Source: Streptomyces nigra
GTDB taxonomy: Bacteria; Actinomycetota; Actinomycetes; Streptomycetales; Streptomycetaceae
Assembly: GCF_003074055.1 (NCBI RefSeq)
Contig: NZ_CP029043.1
Coordinates: 2,844,501 to 2,908,500, forward strand
Direction of reading: 5' to 3'
DNA: 64,000 nt
In this document: positions 45,875 to 54,868 of the stretch, piece by piece
How positions within the stretch are numbered: the stretch's first letter is position 1
Layout: every line of letters starts with the position of its first letter
Translations under genes and position numbers: made by a program
The notes under the pieces: model-generated
Told to the model about the DNA's origin: nothing
What the model saw: the letters and a program-made list of their open reading frames with translations, nothing else
Database searches by the model: none

Positions 45875-45913
45875 CACTTTCCTCTAGGTACCTACTATAC
45901 CGAGGATGCTAAC
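45875..45913. promoter_or_regulatory. Candidate HxlR operator, copy 2
   Basis: 39 bases, 36 identical to 37117-37155, with the palindrome TAGGTACCTA conserved. It lies about 60-100 bases before the start of the NmrA-like gene and immediately after the WYL stop. Confidence 0.65.
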
Positions 45914-45975
45914 GTCGAAGACATCGCACCACTTGGCACCAACTCACCCTTTTCCACCCGTATTTGGGAGTTCTC

Positions 45976-46821
45976 ATGATCGTTGTCACCGGAGCCTCCG
46001 GGAACGTCGGCCGTCCGCTCGTCGAGGCGCTCGCCGCCGCGGGCGAGAAGGTCACGGCCGTCTCCCGCAATCCCCTCTCCCACGACCTGCCGGAGGGAGC
46101 GCGGCATGTCCGCGCCGACCTCGCCGATCCCTCGACGCTCGGCCCCGCCCTGGAGGGCGCCGAGGCGCTGTTCCTGCTGCTCGCCGGTGATCTGCTGGGC
46201 GGCGGCGCCCCCGCCGTCGAGGTGCTTGCGGCGGCCCGCGAGGCCGGGGTGCGGCGCGTCGTCCTGCTCTCCTCGCAGATCAACGCCACCCGCCCGGACG
46301 CCCTCTCGCACGGCCGGCTGCGCGAGTACGAGGAGGCCGTGCGCGGCTCGGGCCTGGACTGGACGATCCTGCGCCCGGGCGGCTTCGCCTCCAACGCCTA
46401 CGCCTGGATCGAGAGCGTCCGCACCCAGCGCGCGGTGATCGCCCCGTTCGCCGACGTGGCCCTGCCCGTCGTGGACCCGGCGGACATCTCGGCGGTGGCG
46501 GCCGTGGTGCTGCGGGAGGACGGCCACGCCGGGCGGACGTACGAGCTGACCGGCCCGGCCGCCGTCACCCCGCGCGAGCAGGCCGCCGCGCTCGCCGAGG
46601 CCATCGGCGAGGAGGTCGGCTTCGTGGAGCTGACCCGCGAGCAGGCGCGCGAGCACATGGCGCGGTTCATGCCGGAGCCGGTCATCGACGGCACGCTCGA
46701 CATCCTGGGTGAGCCGCTGCCCGCCGAGCAGCGCGTCAGCCCCGACGTCGAGCGCCTCCTGGGCCGTCCCGCGGGCTCGTTCGCGGGCTGGGCGCAGCGC
46801 AACGCGCCCGCCTTCGCGTGA
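45976..46821 (+). CDS. NmrA-like NAD(P)H-binding oxidoreductase
   Basis: 281 residues, atypical SDR: MIVVTGASGNVGRPLVEAL (cofactor loop), VLLSSQINAT, WTILRPGGFASNAY. NmrA/QOR2-type proteins reduce quinones or sense redox state, and are commonly paired with HxlR regulators. ATG 45976 has GGGAG five bases before it. With the shared operator this suggests an HxlR-controlled quinone-handling enzyme, although the regulator gene is about 9 kb away. Confidence 0.85.
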   Translation: MIVVTGASGNVGRPLVEALAAAGEKVTAVSRNPLSHDLPEGARHVRADLADPSTLGPALEGAEALFLLLAGDLLGGGAPAVEVLAAAREAGVRRVVLLSSQINATRPDALSHGRLREYEEAVRGSGLDWTILRPGGFASNAYAWIESVRTQRAVIAPFADVALPVVDPADISAVAAVVLREDGHAGRTYELTGPAAVTPREQAAALAEAIGEEVGFVELTREQAREHMARFMPEPVIDGTLDILGEPLPAEQRVSPDVERLLGRPAGSFAGWAQRNAPAFA

Positions 46822-46917
46822 CCCCCGTCCCCTGAGGGCCGCGCCGGCGTCCTCCCCCGGCGCCGGCGCCCCGATCAGCCGCGGCCCCGCCCCCATGACG
46901 GCCGCGGCACCGGCACC

Positions 46918-46954
46918 GCCCCGGATCCGGAAATCCCCCGTACGGGTCCGGGGC
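46918..46954. terminator. Bidirectional terminator
   Basis: A 12-bp stem with one mismatch (GCCCCGGATCCG / CGGGTCCGGGGC) between convergent genes ending at 46821 and 46969. Confidence 0.6.
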
Positions 46955-46968
46955 GGGCCATCACCCGC

Positions 46969-48564
46969 TCAGCACAGGGCGGGCTTGCGCCACGCGCACT
47001 CGAGGCCGCCGCCGCTCCCGCCGCTCCTGAGCGCCGGAGCCGGCACCGCGGCCTCCTCCCGCGACCCGGCCAGGGTCACCACGATCGCGTCCTCCAGCGC
47101 CTTCACCGACGAGGCGAGGTAGTTGTTGAGGATCACGGCGAAGACCAGCTCCCGTCCGCCGGCGTCGGTGACATAGCCCGACAGCGCCGACGCCCCCGTC
47201 AACGACCCGGTCTTGGCGCGGGCGTTGAGCGCGGCCGGCGTCCCGCACATCCGCGAGCGCAGCGTGCCGCCCGTGAACCGGTCGGGATGGCAGGCGACAG
47301 GCAGCGAGCGGAGCCAGTCGGCGTACCAGGGCTCGGCGCGCACGCCCCGCAGCAGCCGTACGAACTGGTCCGCCGGGAAGTTGTCCATCCGCGACAGCCC
47401 CGAGCCGTCGACCTGCCGGAGCCGGCCGGTGTCGACGCCGGCCTTCCGCAGATAGCCGCCGATCGCCGCGAGCCCGGCGTCCCAGGTGCCCTTCTCCGAC
47501 ACCGCGTACCCCATGGCCTTGGTCAGGATCTCGGCGTGCATGTTGTTGGACAGCTTCATGAAGGGCACCAGCAGGTCCTTCAGCGGCATGGAGTCGTGCG
47601 CGGCGAGCCGCCGGGCGCCCTCCGGGGTCGGCCGGCCGAGCCGGGTGGGCCCGCCGACCGTGATCCCGTGGTCCGCGAGCGCCTCCCGGAAGACGGCGGC
47701 GGCGTAGCCGGTGGGCTCCCAGACGCTGATCCACTCCTTGGCGCCGGTGCCCCCGACCGGGGTGGTGCCGGTGACCACGAGGGTGTTGGTGCCGTGCTCC
47801 CGCTCGACGGTCAGCGACTGCGCCCCGCCGGCGGCGACCGTCCGGGCCTCCACCTCGACGTCGACGTACCCGGTGTCCGGGGTGACGGTGACGACGGGCT
47901 CGTCGCCCGCCGCCGCCCCCGGCCGCACGGTGACGATCACGGTCCCGGTGTCGTAGTCGGTGTCCGGTGCCAGGCTCAGGGCGCTGATCTGCGCCGAGTA
48001 GTAGGCGGACTCGTCGTCGGCGGCCCAGGAGCGGCCGAGCCGCTGGTCGTCGAACCGGGTGTCGTCGGCGACGAGCCTTCCCTCGACGCGCCGCACCCCG
48101 GAGGCGGCCAGCCGGGCGGCGAGGGCGTCGAGGTCCCCGGCGAGGAGGGTCGGGTCCCCGGTGCCCCGCAGATACAGGTCCCCCTTGAGCACGGGACCGT
48201 GACGCCGCCCGGTGGTCAGCACCTCGGTGGTGAAGCGGTGATCGGGGCCGAGGACGTCCATCGCGGCGGCCGACGTGGCGAGCTTGGCGTTGGAGGCGGG
48301 CATCAGACGGGACGACGGGAGGTGCTGGTACAGGAGTTCGCCGGTGGCCGCGTCCGCGACGACCACGCTCGCCGTCCCGCCCTCCATCCGCGGGTCCCCG
48401 AGCACGGCGTCGACGGCCTCCGGCAGACCGGAGCGGTCGGAGTCCGCGCCGGCCTGCGCCCCGGGCCCGAGGAAGGCGGCGACCAGGGCCAGTGCCACCG
48501 GCCATCGCCACCCGCGGGCACGGGAGGCACTGTCTGTCCCACGACGGTTCACGGGTCTGCTCAT
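46969..48564 (-). CDS. dacB: D-alanyl-D-alanine carboxypeptidase/endopeptidase (PBP4 family)
   Basis: 531 residues, class C penicillin-binding protein. Signal peptide at residues ~15-40. Active Ser91 and Lys94 (SNAK), the SNN motif in MKLSNNMHAEIL and the KTG motif in RAKTGSLTGASAL are all present, with the large PBP4 insert between the first two. It trims peptidoglycan outside the membrane. First recognisable gene of the conserved right flank. The C-terminal extension after ~505 (Gly-rich, ending CAWRKPALC) is unusual. Confidence 0.92.
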   Translation of the reverse strand: MSRPVNRRGTDSASRARGWRWPVALALVAAFLGPGAQAGADSDRSGLPEAVDAVLGDPRMEGGTASVVVADAATGELLYQHLPSSRLMPASNAKLATSAAAMDVLGPDHRFTTEVLTTGRRHGPVLKGDLYLRGTGDPTLLAGDLDALAARLAASGVRRVEGRLVADDTRFDDQRLGRSWAADDESAYYSAQISALSLAPDTDYDTGTVIVTVRPGAAAGDEPVVTVTPDTGYVDVEVEARTVAAGGAQSLTVEREHGTNTLVVTGTTPVGGTGAKEWISVWEPTGYAAAVFREALADHGITVGGPTRLGRPTPEGARRLAAHDSMPLKDLLVPFMKLSNNMHAEILTKAMGYAVSEKGTWDAGLAAIGGYLRKAGVDTGRLRQVDGSGLSRMDNFPADQFVRLLRGVRAEPWYADWLRSLPVACHPDRFTGGTLRSRMCGTPAALNARAKTGSLTGASALSGYVTDAGGRELVFAVILNNYLASSVKALEDAIVVTLAGSREEAAVPAPALRSGGSGGGLECAWRKPALC

Positions 48565-48664
48565 GCCTCAGGAGCATCCCGGACGACGGCCCCCGGCGAC
48601 AGACCGCCTCGCCCAGGCCGTGCCCGGGCGTCGGGCGCCAGCGGAACTTTGCGGACACGACCTG

Positions 48665-48826
48665 AGGGCTGTCCCGTCATTCCCGGTGGATCGGCGCGCG
48701 GCGTCGGATGCGGTGCATCGCAAGGCGGAGGGCCGTCCGCATACGGGATGTACGCGGACGACCCGACAACGCGGCGAGGTGCCGTAGCCGGCGTCGCGCG
48801 CCCGCCGGGAATGACGGGACAGCCCT
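48665..48826. repeat. MITE-like palindromic element, 162 bp
   Basis: Ends are a perfect 22-bp inverted repeat (AGGGCTGTCCCGTCATTCCCGG at the left, 48665-48686, and its complement at 48805-48826). The interior is itself an imperfect palindrome with a central GTCCGCATAC/GTACGCGGAC hairpin. It encodes nothing. It resembles small dispersed elements I have seen in Streptomyces genomes. Its right end meets the stop codon of the esterase gene. Confidence 0.75.
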
Positions 48827-49809
48827 TAGCCGAGCCCCCAGGCCCGCCCCATCCGGTGGGCGGCGCACAGGTTCACGTCGAGCAGATACGCCCCGGCGGT
48901 CCCGCACTGCTCGGCTCCGGTGCCGGGGTCGACGGGCTGCCCGTGGCCCATCCCGGTGAGGCTGTACGTCTCCACGACCGCCCGCCCGGAGGAGTCCCGG
49001 TACACCTGGTGCGGGAACCCGGCGACCGTGTCGCTGACGTCGGCGGTCTGGTCGGTGCCGTGCGCGTCGGTCCACTGCCGCGTCAGATCGGTCATGTTGA
49101 CCGGCTTCACCGTGTAGTCGGCCGTCCCCTGGAAGGCGACCAGCGTCGGCCACGGCCCGGTGTACCCGGGCCGCGCCGCCCGCACCCGGTCACCCCACTG
49201 CCGGGCACTCTGGGTGGCGCCCACGTACATGCAGACGTACGGCGACCCGGCGGCCTGCGCGCATCCGTACGGCAGCCCGGCCACGATCCCGCCGGCCGCG
49301 AACTTCTCCGGGTAGGCCGCCATCATCACGGCCGTCATACCGCCCCCGGCGGACAGGCCGGTCACCTGGACCCGGGACGCGTCGCCGGAGGTGTCGGCGA
49401 GCTGGCGGTCCACCATCTGCGCGATCGAGGCGGCCTCGCCCTGGCCGCGCGCGATGTCCCCGGTCTGGAACCAGTTGAAGCAGGACGAGAGGTTGTTGGC
49501 GCTCTGCTGCTGCGGCAGCACGACGGAGAACTTCCAGCGGTCGGCGAGCTGGAGCCATCCGCTGCCGCTGCCGTAGCCGGCGGCGTTCTGGGTGCACCCG
49601 TGCAGCGCGACGACCACCGGCCGCCCGGCGGGCAGCCCGTCGGGGACGTACCGGAACATGCGCAGCGCACCGGGGTTGGACCCGAACCCGGTGACCTCCT
49701 GGAGCGATGCGGCGGCGGCCCGGCCGGGTGTGAGGACGGCGGCGGTCAGGGCGACCAGCAGGGTCACCAGGACGGCGAGTCGAGGACGTGCGGCTCTGGT
49801 CGGTGTCAT
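48826..49809 (-). CDS. Secreted PHB-depolymerase-family esterase
   Basis: 327 residues with a signal peptide (~1-34). Alpha/beta hydrolase features are VVALHGCTQNAAGY, the nucleophile elbow GLSAGG, and the His in TGMGHGQPV. Family members (LpqC, feruloyl/acetylxylan-type esterases, PHB depolymerases) release esters outside the cell. Here the polymer is unknown. The last base of the TAA stop coincides with the first base of the MITE, so the element may have replaced the original 3' end. Confidence 0.88.
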   Translation of the reverse strand: MTPTRAARPRLAVLVTLLVALTAAVLTPGRAAAASLQEVTGFGSNPGALRMFRYVPDGLPAGRPVVVALHGCTQNAAGYGSGSGWLQLADRWKFSVVLPQQQSANNLSSCFNWFQTGDIARGQGEAASIAQMVDRQLADTSGDASRVQVTGLSAGGGMTAVMMAAYPEKFAAGGIVAGLPYGCAQAAGSPYVCMYVGATQSARQWGDRVRAARPGYTGPWPTLVAFQGTADYTVKPVNMTDLTRQWTDAHGTDQTADVSDTVAGFPHQVYRDSSGRAVVETYSLTGMGHGQPVDPGTGAEQCGTAGAYLLDVNLCAAHRMGRAWGLG

Positions 49810-49886
49810 GCGGAGGGACCGTAGAAGCGCCGCCGGGACTCCGATATGGGGCCGGACACCACAACGGCCGCTCCCCACATGGGGGT

Positions 49887-50444
49887 TCAGCCGCGACCGG
49901 CCCGGTGGAACCGGCGGACCACGGCCCGTGGATCCCGTACGGCCCACGCCAGCCCGAGCGCGAGCAGCACCACGCTGACGGTGAAGCACACCCAGAACAC
50001 GACCTGGGTGCCCGGCGCGAGGTCGAGGGTCCCGCCGTGCCCGAAGCGGCAGTACGCGCGGGGCGGGAAGACCTCGGAGACACCGGTGCCGCCGTGGTAC
50101 ATCGAACACGGATCCTCGCCGGGGTCCTTGAGGGTGTCGTCAGCGGTGACGACCAGCAGCCAGGCCAGCGCGGCCCCCGGCACCGTCCCGAACACGACGG
50201 GCTTCGCCCACGGCGGCAGCCGGGGATGCGCCAGGAGCCCGTTCAGCGCGACCAGGACGACGAGGAACACCGCGCCCACGGCCACCGCGACGGCCCGCCG
50301 CCCGAACACCACGTCCAGCAGCCACATCACCGCCGCCACCGGGGGCGCGGTCAGGACGGTCACCTTGATCCCGGGCGGCACCCGCGACAGGCCGAACAGG
50401 AACAGCGCGGCCGCCCCGGCGAGGACGACGAGGAACAGGCTCAC
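49887..50444 (-). CDS. Integral membrane protein of unknown function
   Basis: 185 residues with about five hydrophobic segments (for example LFLVVLAGAAALFLFGL and VAVAVGAVFLVVLVALNGLL) and a loop containing two Cys (DPCSMYHGG, RAYCRFGHGG). Start GTG 50444 overlaps the stop of the lipoprotein gene by four bases, so both are one unit and the products may interact. No family recognised. Confidence 0.75.
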   Translation of the reverse strand: MSLFLVVLAGAAALFLFGLSRVPPGIKVTVLTAPPVAAVMWLLDVVFGRRAVAVAVGAVFLVVLVALNGLLAHPRLPPWAKPVVFGTVPGAALAWLLVVTADDTLKDPGEDPCSMYHGGTGVSEVFPPRAYCRFGHGGTLDLAPGTQVVFWVCFTVSVVLLALGLAWAVRDPRAVVRRFHRAGRG

Positions 50445-51448
50445 GGGCGGGCGCCGGCCTCCGGGTCCCGGTAGGCCTCGTCCCGCCGCCACGGCCCGAC
50501 ACCGAGCCGGCCCGTCGTGCCAAGGTCGAGTTCGGGGACGACCGTCACCGGGTCGGCCCCGGGTTTCGCCCACACGCGCGCGTAGGGCGCGTTCACCGGG
50601 GTCCCGGCCTGGGTGGTGTTCCGCCAGGCCAGCGTGGTCGCCGCGGCCTCCCCCGGCTGCAGCGTCAGCGGCTGCGGCGCGTCCTGTCCACCGATCCCGG
50701 TGCCGATCTCCTGGGTTCCCCGCAGGATCTCGACGCCGTCCACGCGGGCGTGCTCCTCGTCCTGGAGCTCCAGGCGTGGATAGCCGCCGAGCTCGTACGG
50801 CCGGGTCCCGCAGTTGACCAGGTGCAGGCCCACGACCCGCAGCCCCATGGCCGCGTCCCCCCGGTCGGCGTACACCCGCACCCCCGCCTTCGGGCACGGT
50901 CCCGACGCCGACGACGCCTCGGCGACGGGGACGCTGCGCACCTTGAGCACCTTCACGCCCGTCACCTCGGCATCGCCCAACTGCGTCGCGTGCATGGCAG
51001 CGGCACCCTTGCCGGTCCGGCCGGGTCCGACGGCCTCGACGACATGGTCCGCGGTGCCGGCCACACCTCCGGACGACGAGCTGAACGCGAGGGTCACCGT
51101 GTAGGTGACGGCCTCGTCGGTCTTGTTGACGACCTCGAACTCCGCGCTGTGGTCGACGTCCAGGCATCCGCTGCCCGGACCCCAGGCGTACAGCTTCGTG
51201 ATCCGCACGCCGTTCTCCTCCGGCGCGGGGGACGGCAGGGGCAGCGAGGTGGGGGTGCCGGAGGCGGAGGCCGTCGGCCGGCGCGGCGACGGTGTGGCGC
51301 CGTACTGCGTGTAGTCCGAGGGGCACAGCGCCTGGGCGCGGACCCGCCCGTCACCGCCGGCGCCCGGTGGGCTGTCGTGCGAGCCGCACGCGGTCAGTAG
51401 CAGGAGGCCGGCCAGGACAGGGGGTACGGCACGCGGGAGTCTCGGCAT
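50441..51448 (-). CDS. Secreted lipoprotein, DUF4232-like
   Basis: 335 residues. A lipoprotein signal ends in the lipobox LLTAC|GS (Cys around residue 21). A Pro/Ser-rich spacer precedes two beta-rich domains, the second with the conserved VGLHLVNCGTRPYELGGYPRLEL motif of DUF4232. Start ATG 51448; the frame continues to 51637 but would cut into the tmRNA end. Anchored outside the membrane; function unknown. Coupled to the membrane protein downstream. Confidence 0.85.
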   Translation of the reverse strand: MPRLPRAVPPVLAGLLLLTACGSHDSPPGAGGDGRVRAQALCPSDYTQYGATPSPRRPTASASGTPTSLPLPSPAPEENGVRITKLYAWGPGSGCLDVDHSAEFEVVNKTDEAVTYTVTLAFSSSSGGVAGTADHVVEAVGPGRTGKGAAAMHATQLGDAEVTGVKVLKVRSVPVAEASSASGPCPKAGVRVYADRGDAAMGLRVVGLHLVNCGTRPYELGGYPRLELQDEEHARVDGVEILRGTQEIGTGIGGQDAPQPLTLQPGEAAATTLAWRNTTQAGTPVNAPYARVWAKPGADPVTVVPELDLGTTGRLGVGPWRRDEAYRDPEAGARP

Positions 51449-51528
51449 CCGCCCACCCCACCAGGAACCGCTTTCTCGATCTGTGACGCACCCCACATCA
51501 GCCGTCACAGCGGTGTCACAAACGACGC

Positions 51529-51556
51529 GGGCCCCGCCGCTCGGAAGCGACGGGGC
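51529..51556 (-). terminator. Terminator of tmRNA
   Basis: A 12-bp stem with one mismatch and a CGGA loop lies 42 bases past the 3' end of ssrA. Confidence 0.65.
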
Positions 51557-51598
51557 CTGGGCCGACATGGGCTGAGAGGGCCGGAGCCTTCTCGATCG

Positions 51599-51965
51599 TG
51601 GAGATGGCGGGAATCGAACCCGCGTCCAACGGTGCAAAAACAGGGCTTCTCCGTGTGCAGTTCGCTGCGATTTTCTCGGCCCCGGCGATCACGCGAACAA
51701 GTCGCCGACGGGCCCAGTCACTGTTTGATTTCCCTTTTCACCCCGTGACCGGGATCAAGGTTTAGTTCCCTAGCTGATGCCAGGATCCGGGTCGGGAACA
51801 GCCCCGGGCTGACACTTCGCAAGTCGCTACTTAGGCAGCGAGGGCGAAGGAATCGCGCTTGGTGTTGGCGATTATTTTTTGCGACATATGGTTTACGAGA
51901 TCATTGCCGCTTCCTCGACACGCTTCCCCTGTCTCAACAGCCGCTGTCGAAACCGATCATCCCCA
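51599..51965 (-). ncRNA. ssrA: Transfer-messenger RNA (tmRNA)
   Basis: The 5' end GGGGATG (from 51965) pairs with CATCTCC at the 3' end, after the T-arm GCGGGTTCGATTCCCGC, giving the Ala-tRNA-like domain. CCA is not fully encoded. The tag frame runs 51869-51831: GCC AAC ACC AAG and so on to TAA, coding ANTKRDSFALAA. The AT-rich stretch before it (CATATGTCGCAAAAAATAATC) is the resume region. It rescues stalled ribosomes with SmpB, whose gene is next to it. The tag is shorter than the one I recall for S. coelicolor. Confidence 0.93.
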
Positions 51966-52079
51966 TGTGGTGTTTTCAAAAGCCGCACCCTCAGCGAGGT
52001 GCGATGCCATCGTACGTGACCAACGCCGGACGATGCCACTGCATTCCCGTCCGTCGGTCCCGTCCGCCGGTGCGGTGCG

Positions 52080-52637
52080 TCAGTGGCCCCGCTGCCGGCG
52101 CTTGGCCGCCGCGATCGCCCGGTCCGACTCCCGCCGGTCCTGCTTCTCCCGCAGGGTCTGGCGCTTGTCGTACTCCTTCTTGCCGCGCGCGAGCGCGATC
52201 TCGGCCTTGGCCCGCCCGTCCTTGAAGTACAGGGCGAGAGGCACGATGGTGTGACCCGTCTCCTGGGCCTTCGCCTCCAGCTTGTCGATCTCCTCGCGGT
52301 GCAGCAGCAGCTTGCGCTTGCGGCGCGCGGAGTGGTTGGTCCAGCTGCCCTGGTGGTACTCCGGGATGTGGGCGTTGTGCAGCCACGCCTCGCCCCCGTC
52401 GATCTGGACGAAGCCGTCGGCCAGCGACGTCCGGCCCTCGCGCAGCGACTTGACCTCGGTGCCCATGAGCACCAGACCGGCCTCGTAGGTGTCGATGATC
52501 GCGTAGTCGTGCCGGGCCTTCTTGTTCTGGGCGACGATCTTCTTCCGGCCGCCCTTCTCGCCGTCCCTGGCCTTCGCGGCGGTCCCCCCGCCCTGCTTGG
52601 GCTGGGACTCCTTCGGTACGTACATTCCCTTGCTCAT
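52080..52637 (-). CDS. smpB: SsrA-binding protein SmpB
   Basis: 185 residues. The core [63 protein letters not shown] is the SmpB OB-fold, with the basic C-terminal tail ([33 protein letters not shown]) that enters the empty mRNA channel. About 25 extra residues precede the core. ATG 52637 is chosen; ATG 52625 would drop only four residues. It lies just upstream of its RNA partner. Confidence 0.96.
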   Translation of the reverse strand: MSKGMYVPKESQPKQGGGTAAKARDGEKGGRKKIVAQNKKARHDYAIIDTYEAGLVLMGTEVKSLREGRTSLADGFVQIDGGEAWLHNAHIPEYHQGSWTNHSARRKRKLLLHREEIDKLEAKAQETGHTIVPLALYFKDGRAKAEIALARGKKEYDKRQTLREKQDRRESDRAIAAAKRRQRGH

Positions 52638-52684
52638 AGTGCCGTCCATTTTCGCACTACGGACGGGGTCCCCGGGAACCCGTT

Positions 52685-53845
52685 TTACGAGTCGCCGAGG
52701 CCGCTGAGGACCGTCTCGGCCCGGCGCAGGACCTGCTGGTCCGCCTCCAGGTCGGGGGCGATGCCCCGCCCGTCGACGGTCCGCCCGGACGGAGTGCGGT
52801 AGTGGCCGACGGTCAGCTCGGCGACGGACCCGTCGGGCAGCCGGCTCGGCATCTGCACGGAGCCCTTGCCGAAGGTGCGGCTGCCCACGACGACGGCCCG
52901 GCCGCGGTCCTGGAGGGCGCCGGTGAGCAGTTCGGCGGCGCTCATCGTGCCGCCGTCGACCAGGGCGACGAGGGGCCGGTCGGTGTCGCCGCCCGGCTCG
53001 GCGTGCAGGGCGCGCTGGTCGCCGTCGACGTCGTAGGTGGCGACGAGCCCGCCGTCGAGGAAGGCGGAGGCGGCGGTGACGGCCTCGGTGACCAGGCCGC
53101 CGGGGTTGCCGCGCAGGTCGAGGACGACCCCGGCGGCGGAGGCCCGGCGCAGGGCGGCGCGGACGGCCTTGCCGCTGCCCTTGGTGAAGGAGGCGATGCG
53201 GATGACGGTGACGCCGTCGCCGGCCTCCCGCACGGTGACCGGGTCGGTGGAGAGCCTGGCCCGGCGCAGGGTGAGCTCCCAGGAGCGCTCGCCGCGCTGC
53301 AGGCCGACCACGACGGAGGTGCCGGCGGCCGCGTCCTCGGCGTCGCCCCGCAGTGCCGCGACGACCTCGCTGACCGGGCGGCCGTCGGTGGTCTCGCCGT
53401 CGACGCTGCGCAGCCGGTCGCCGGCCCGGATGCCGGCCTCGGCGGCGGGCGAGCCCGGCCGCACCTTGGTCACCTCGACGCCGTCCCCCCGGCGCCCGGC
53501 CCACAGCCCGACGCCGGTGTAGCGGCCGTCGAGGGCCTCCTCGAACTCCTCGTACTCGCCCTCGGAGTAGATGGCGCCCCAGCGGTCCCCGCTGCGGCTG
53601 ACCGCCCGTTCGGCGGCCTCCACGGGGGACGTGCCGGCCGCCATGGCGTCGGCGGCGGCCGCGGCGACGTCCTCGTGCCGGGGCCCGGGGGCCGCCGAAC
53701 GGGCTGCGCCCGCCGGGGACTTCCGCTCGGGTCCGGGCAGGGAGCCGGTCGCCGCACCGGCGACGAGCACGCTCGCGAACACCAATGTCAGGGCGGCCCC
53801 GCGGCCGAAGCGGCGGGGCTGACAGAACAGGTCACGGCCTGACAT
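52685..53845 (-). CDS. S41-family C-terminal processing protease
   Basis: 386 residues with an N-terminal signal/anchor (~13-32), a PDZ domain ([42 protein letters not shown]) and an S41 peptidase domain. The catalytic Ser lies in [10 protein letters not shown] and the Lys in RTFGKGSVQ. It cleaves exported proteins with unfolded C-termini. Start ATG 53845, because the frame beyond it overlaps the ftsX terminator. Confidence 0.92.
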   Translation of the reverse strand: MSGRDLFCQPRRFGRGAALTLVFASVLVAGAATGSLPGPERKSPAGAARSAAPGPRHEDVAAAAADAMAAGTSPVEAAERAVSRSGDRWGAIYSEGEYEEFEEALDGRYTGVGLWAGRRGDGVEVTKVRPGSPAAEAGIRAGDRLRSVDGETTDGRPVSEVVAALRGDAEDAAAGTSVVVGLQRGERSWELTLRRARLSTDPVTVREAGDGVTVIRIASFTKGSGKAVRAALRRASAAGVVLDLRGNPGGLVTEAVTAASAFLDGGLVATYDVDGDQRALHAEPGGDTDRPLVALVDGGTMSAAELLTGALQDRGRAVVVGSRTFGKGSVQMPSRLPDGSVAELTVGHYRTPSGRTVDGRGIAPDLEADQQVLRRAETVLSGLGDS

Positions 53846-53868
53846 GCCGGTGAGTCTAGGACAACGCG

Positions 53869-53905
53869 AAGGGGCCGCACGGTCCGATCCCCGTACGGCC
53901 CCCTT
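53869..53905 (-). terminator. Terminator after ftsX
   Basis: A stem AAGGGGCCG-ACGG pairing with CCGT-CGGCCCCCTT, immediately past the ftsX stop on the minus strand. Confidence 0.65.
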
Positions 53906-53913
53906 GGCGTTGG

Positions 53914-54831
53914 TCACACCTTGAGGTACTTGCGCAACGCGAAGAACGCCGCCAGCGCCGGCATCAGCAGGCTCGTCGCGAGGATGAGCGGCAGCTTGGT
54001 CAACACCGCGTCCCAGCCGATGAAGTTGATGAGGTTCAGCTTCTCCGACAGGGCCAGGCCGTGGTCGATGATGAAGTACCGCGCGATCACCAGGAAGCCG
54101 CAGGCGACCGTGCCGCCGATGAGCCCGGCGACGGCGGCCTCCATGATGAACGGCGCCTGGATGTAGAAGCCGGAGGCGCCGACCAGGCGCATGATGCCGG
54201 TCTCGCGGCGCCGGCTGAACGCGGAGACCCGCACCGTGTTGACGATCAGCATGAGCGCGACGACGAGCATCAGCGCCATCACCGCCCGCGCGGCCCAGTT
54301 CATGCCGTTGAGGAGCCCGAAGAGGTTGTCCAGGATGCCCTTCTGGTCCTGCACGGACTGCACGCCGTCCCGCCCGTCGAAGGCGGTGGCGACGACCTCG
54401 TACTTCTCGGGGTCCTTCAGCTTGATCCGGTACGACTCCTGCATCTGGTCCGGCGTGAGCGAGGCGGCCAGCGGGGAGTCGCCGAACTGCTCCTTGTAGT
54501 GCTTGTACGCCTGGTCCTGGGACTCGTACGTCACCTTGTCGACGACCGTCATGTCGTTCAGATCGGCCTCGATCTGCTTCTTCTGGTCCTCGGTGACGGC
54601 GCCCTTGGCGCAGTTGGGGTCGGACTCCGCGTCGCTCTTGTTGCAGAGGAAGACGGAGACGTTGACCTTGTCGTACCAGTAGCCCTTCATCGTGTTGACC
54701 TGGTCGCTCATCAGGAGCGACCCGCCGAACAGGGCGAGGGACAGGGCGACGGAGACGATGACGGCGAACGTCATCGTCAGGTTGCGGCGGAGACCGACAC
54801 CGATCTCGGAGAGTACGAACTGGGCGCGCAT
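53914..54831 (-). CDS. ftsX: Cell division protein FtsX
   Basis: 305 residues with four membrane helices. The large extracellular loop between helix 1 and 2 (~50-170) has the Cys pair in FLCNKSDAESDPNCAKG. SAFSRRRETGIMRLVGASGFYIQAPF is the diagnostic cytoplasmic loop. It partners FtsE to control peptidoglycan hydrolases. 37 bases after ftsE. Confidence 0.96.
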   Translation of the reverse strand: MRAQFVLSEIGVGLRRNLTMTFAVIVSVALSLALFGGSLLMSDQVNTMKGYWYDKVNVSVFLCNKSDAESDPNCAKGAVTEDQKKQIEADLNDMTVVDKVTYESQDQAYKHYKEQFGDSPLAASLTPDQMQESYRIKLKDPEKYEVVATAFDGRDGVQSVQDQKGILDNLFGLLNGMNWAARAVMALMLVVALMLIVNTVRVSAFSRRRETGIMRLVGASGFYIQAPFIMEAAVAGLIGGTVACGFLVIARYFIIDHGLALSEKLNLINFIGWDAVLTKLPLILATSLLMPALAAFFALRKYLKV

Positions 54832-54868
54832 GGCGTCTCTTTCAGGCCTTTCCGTGGACTGGTCCGGG

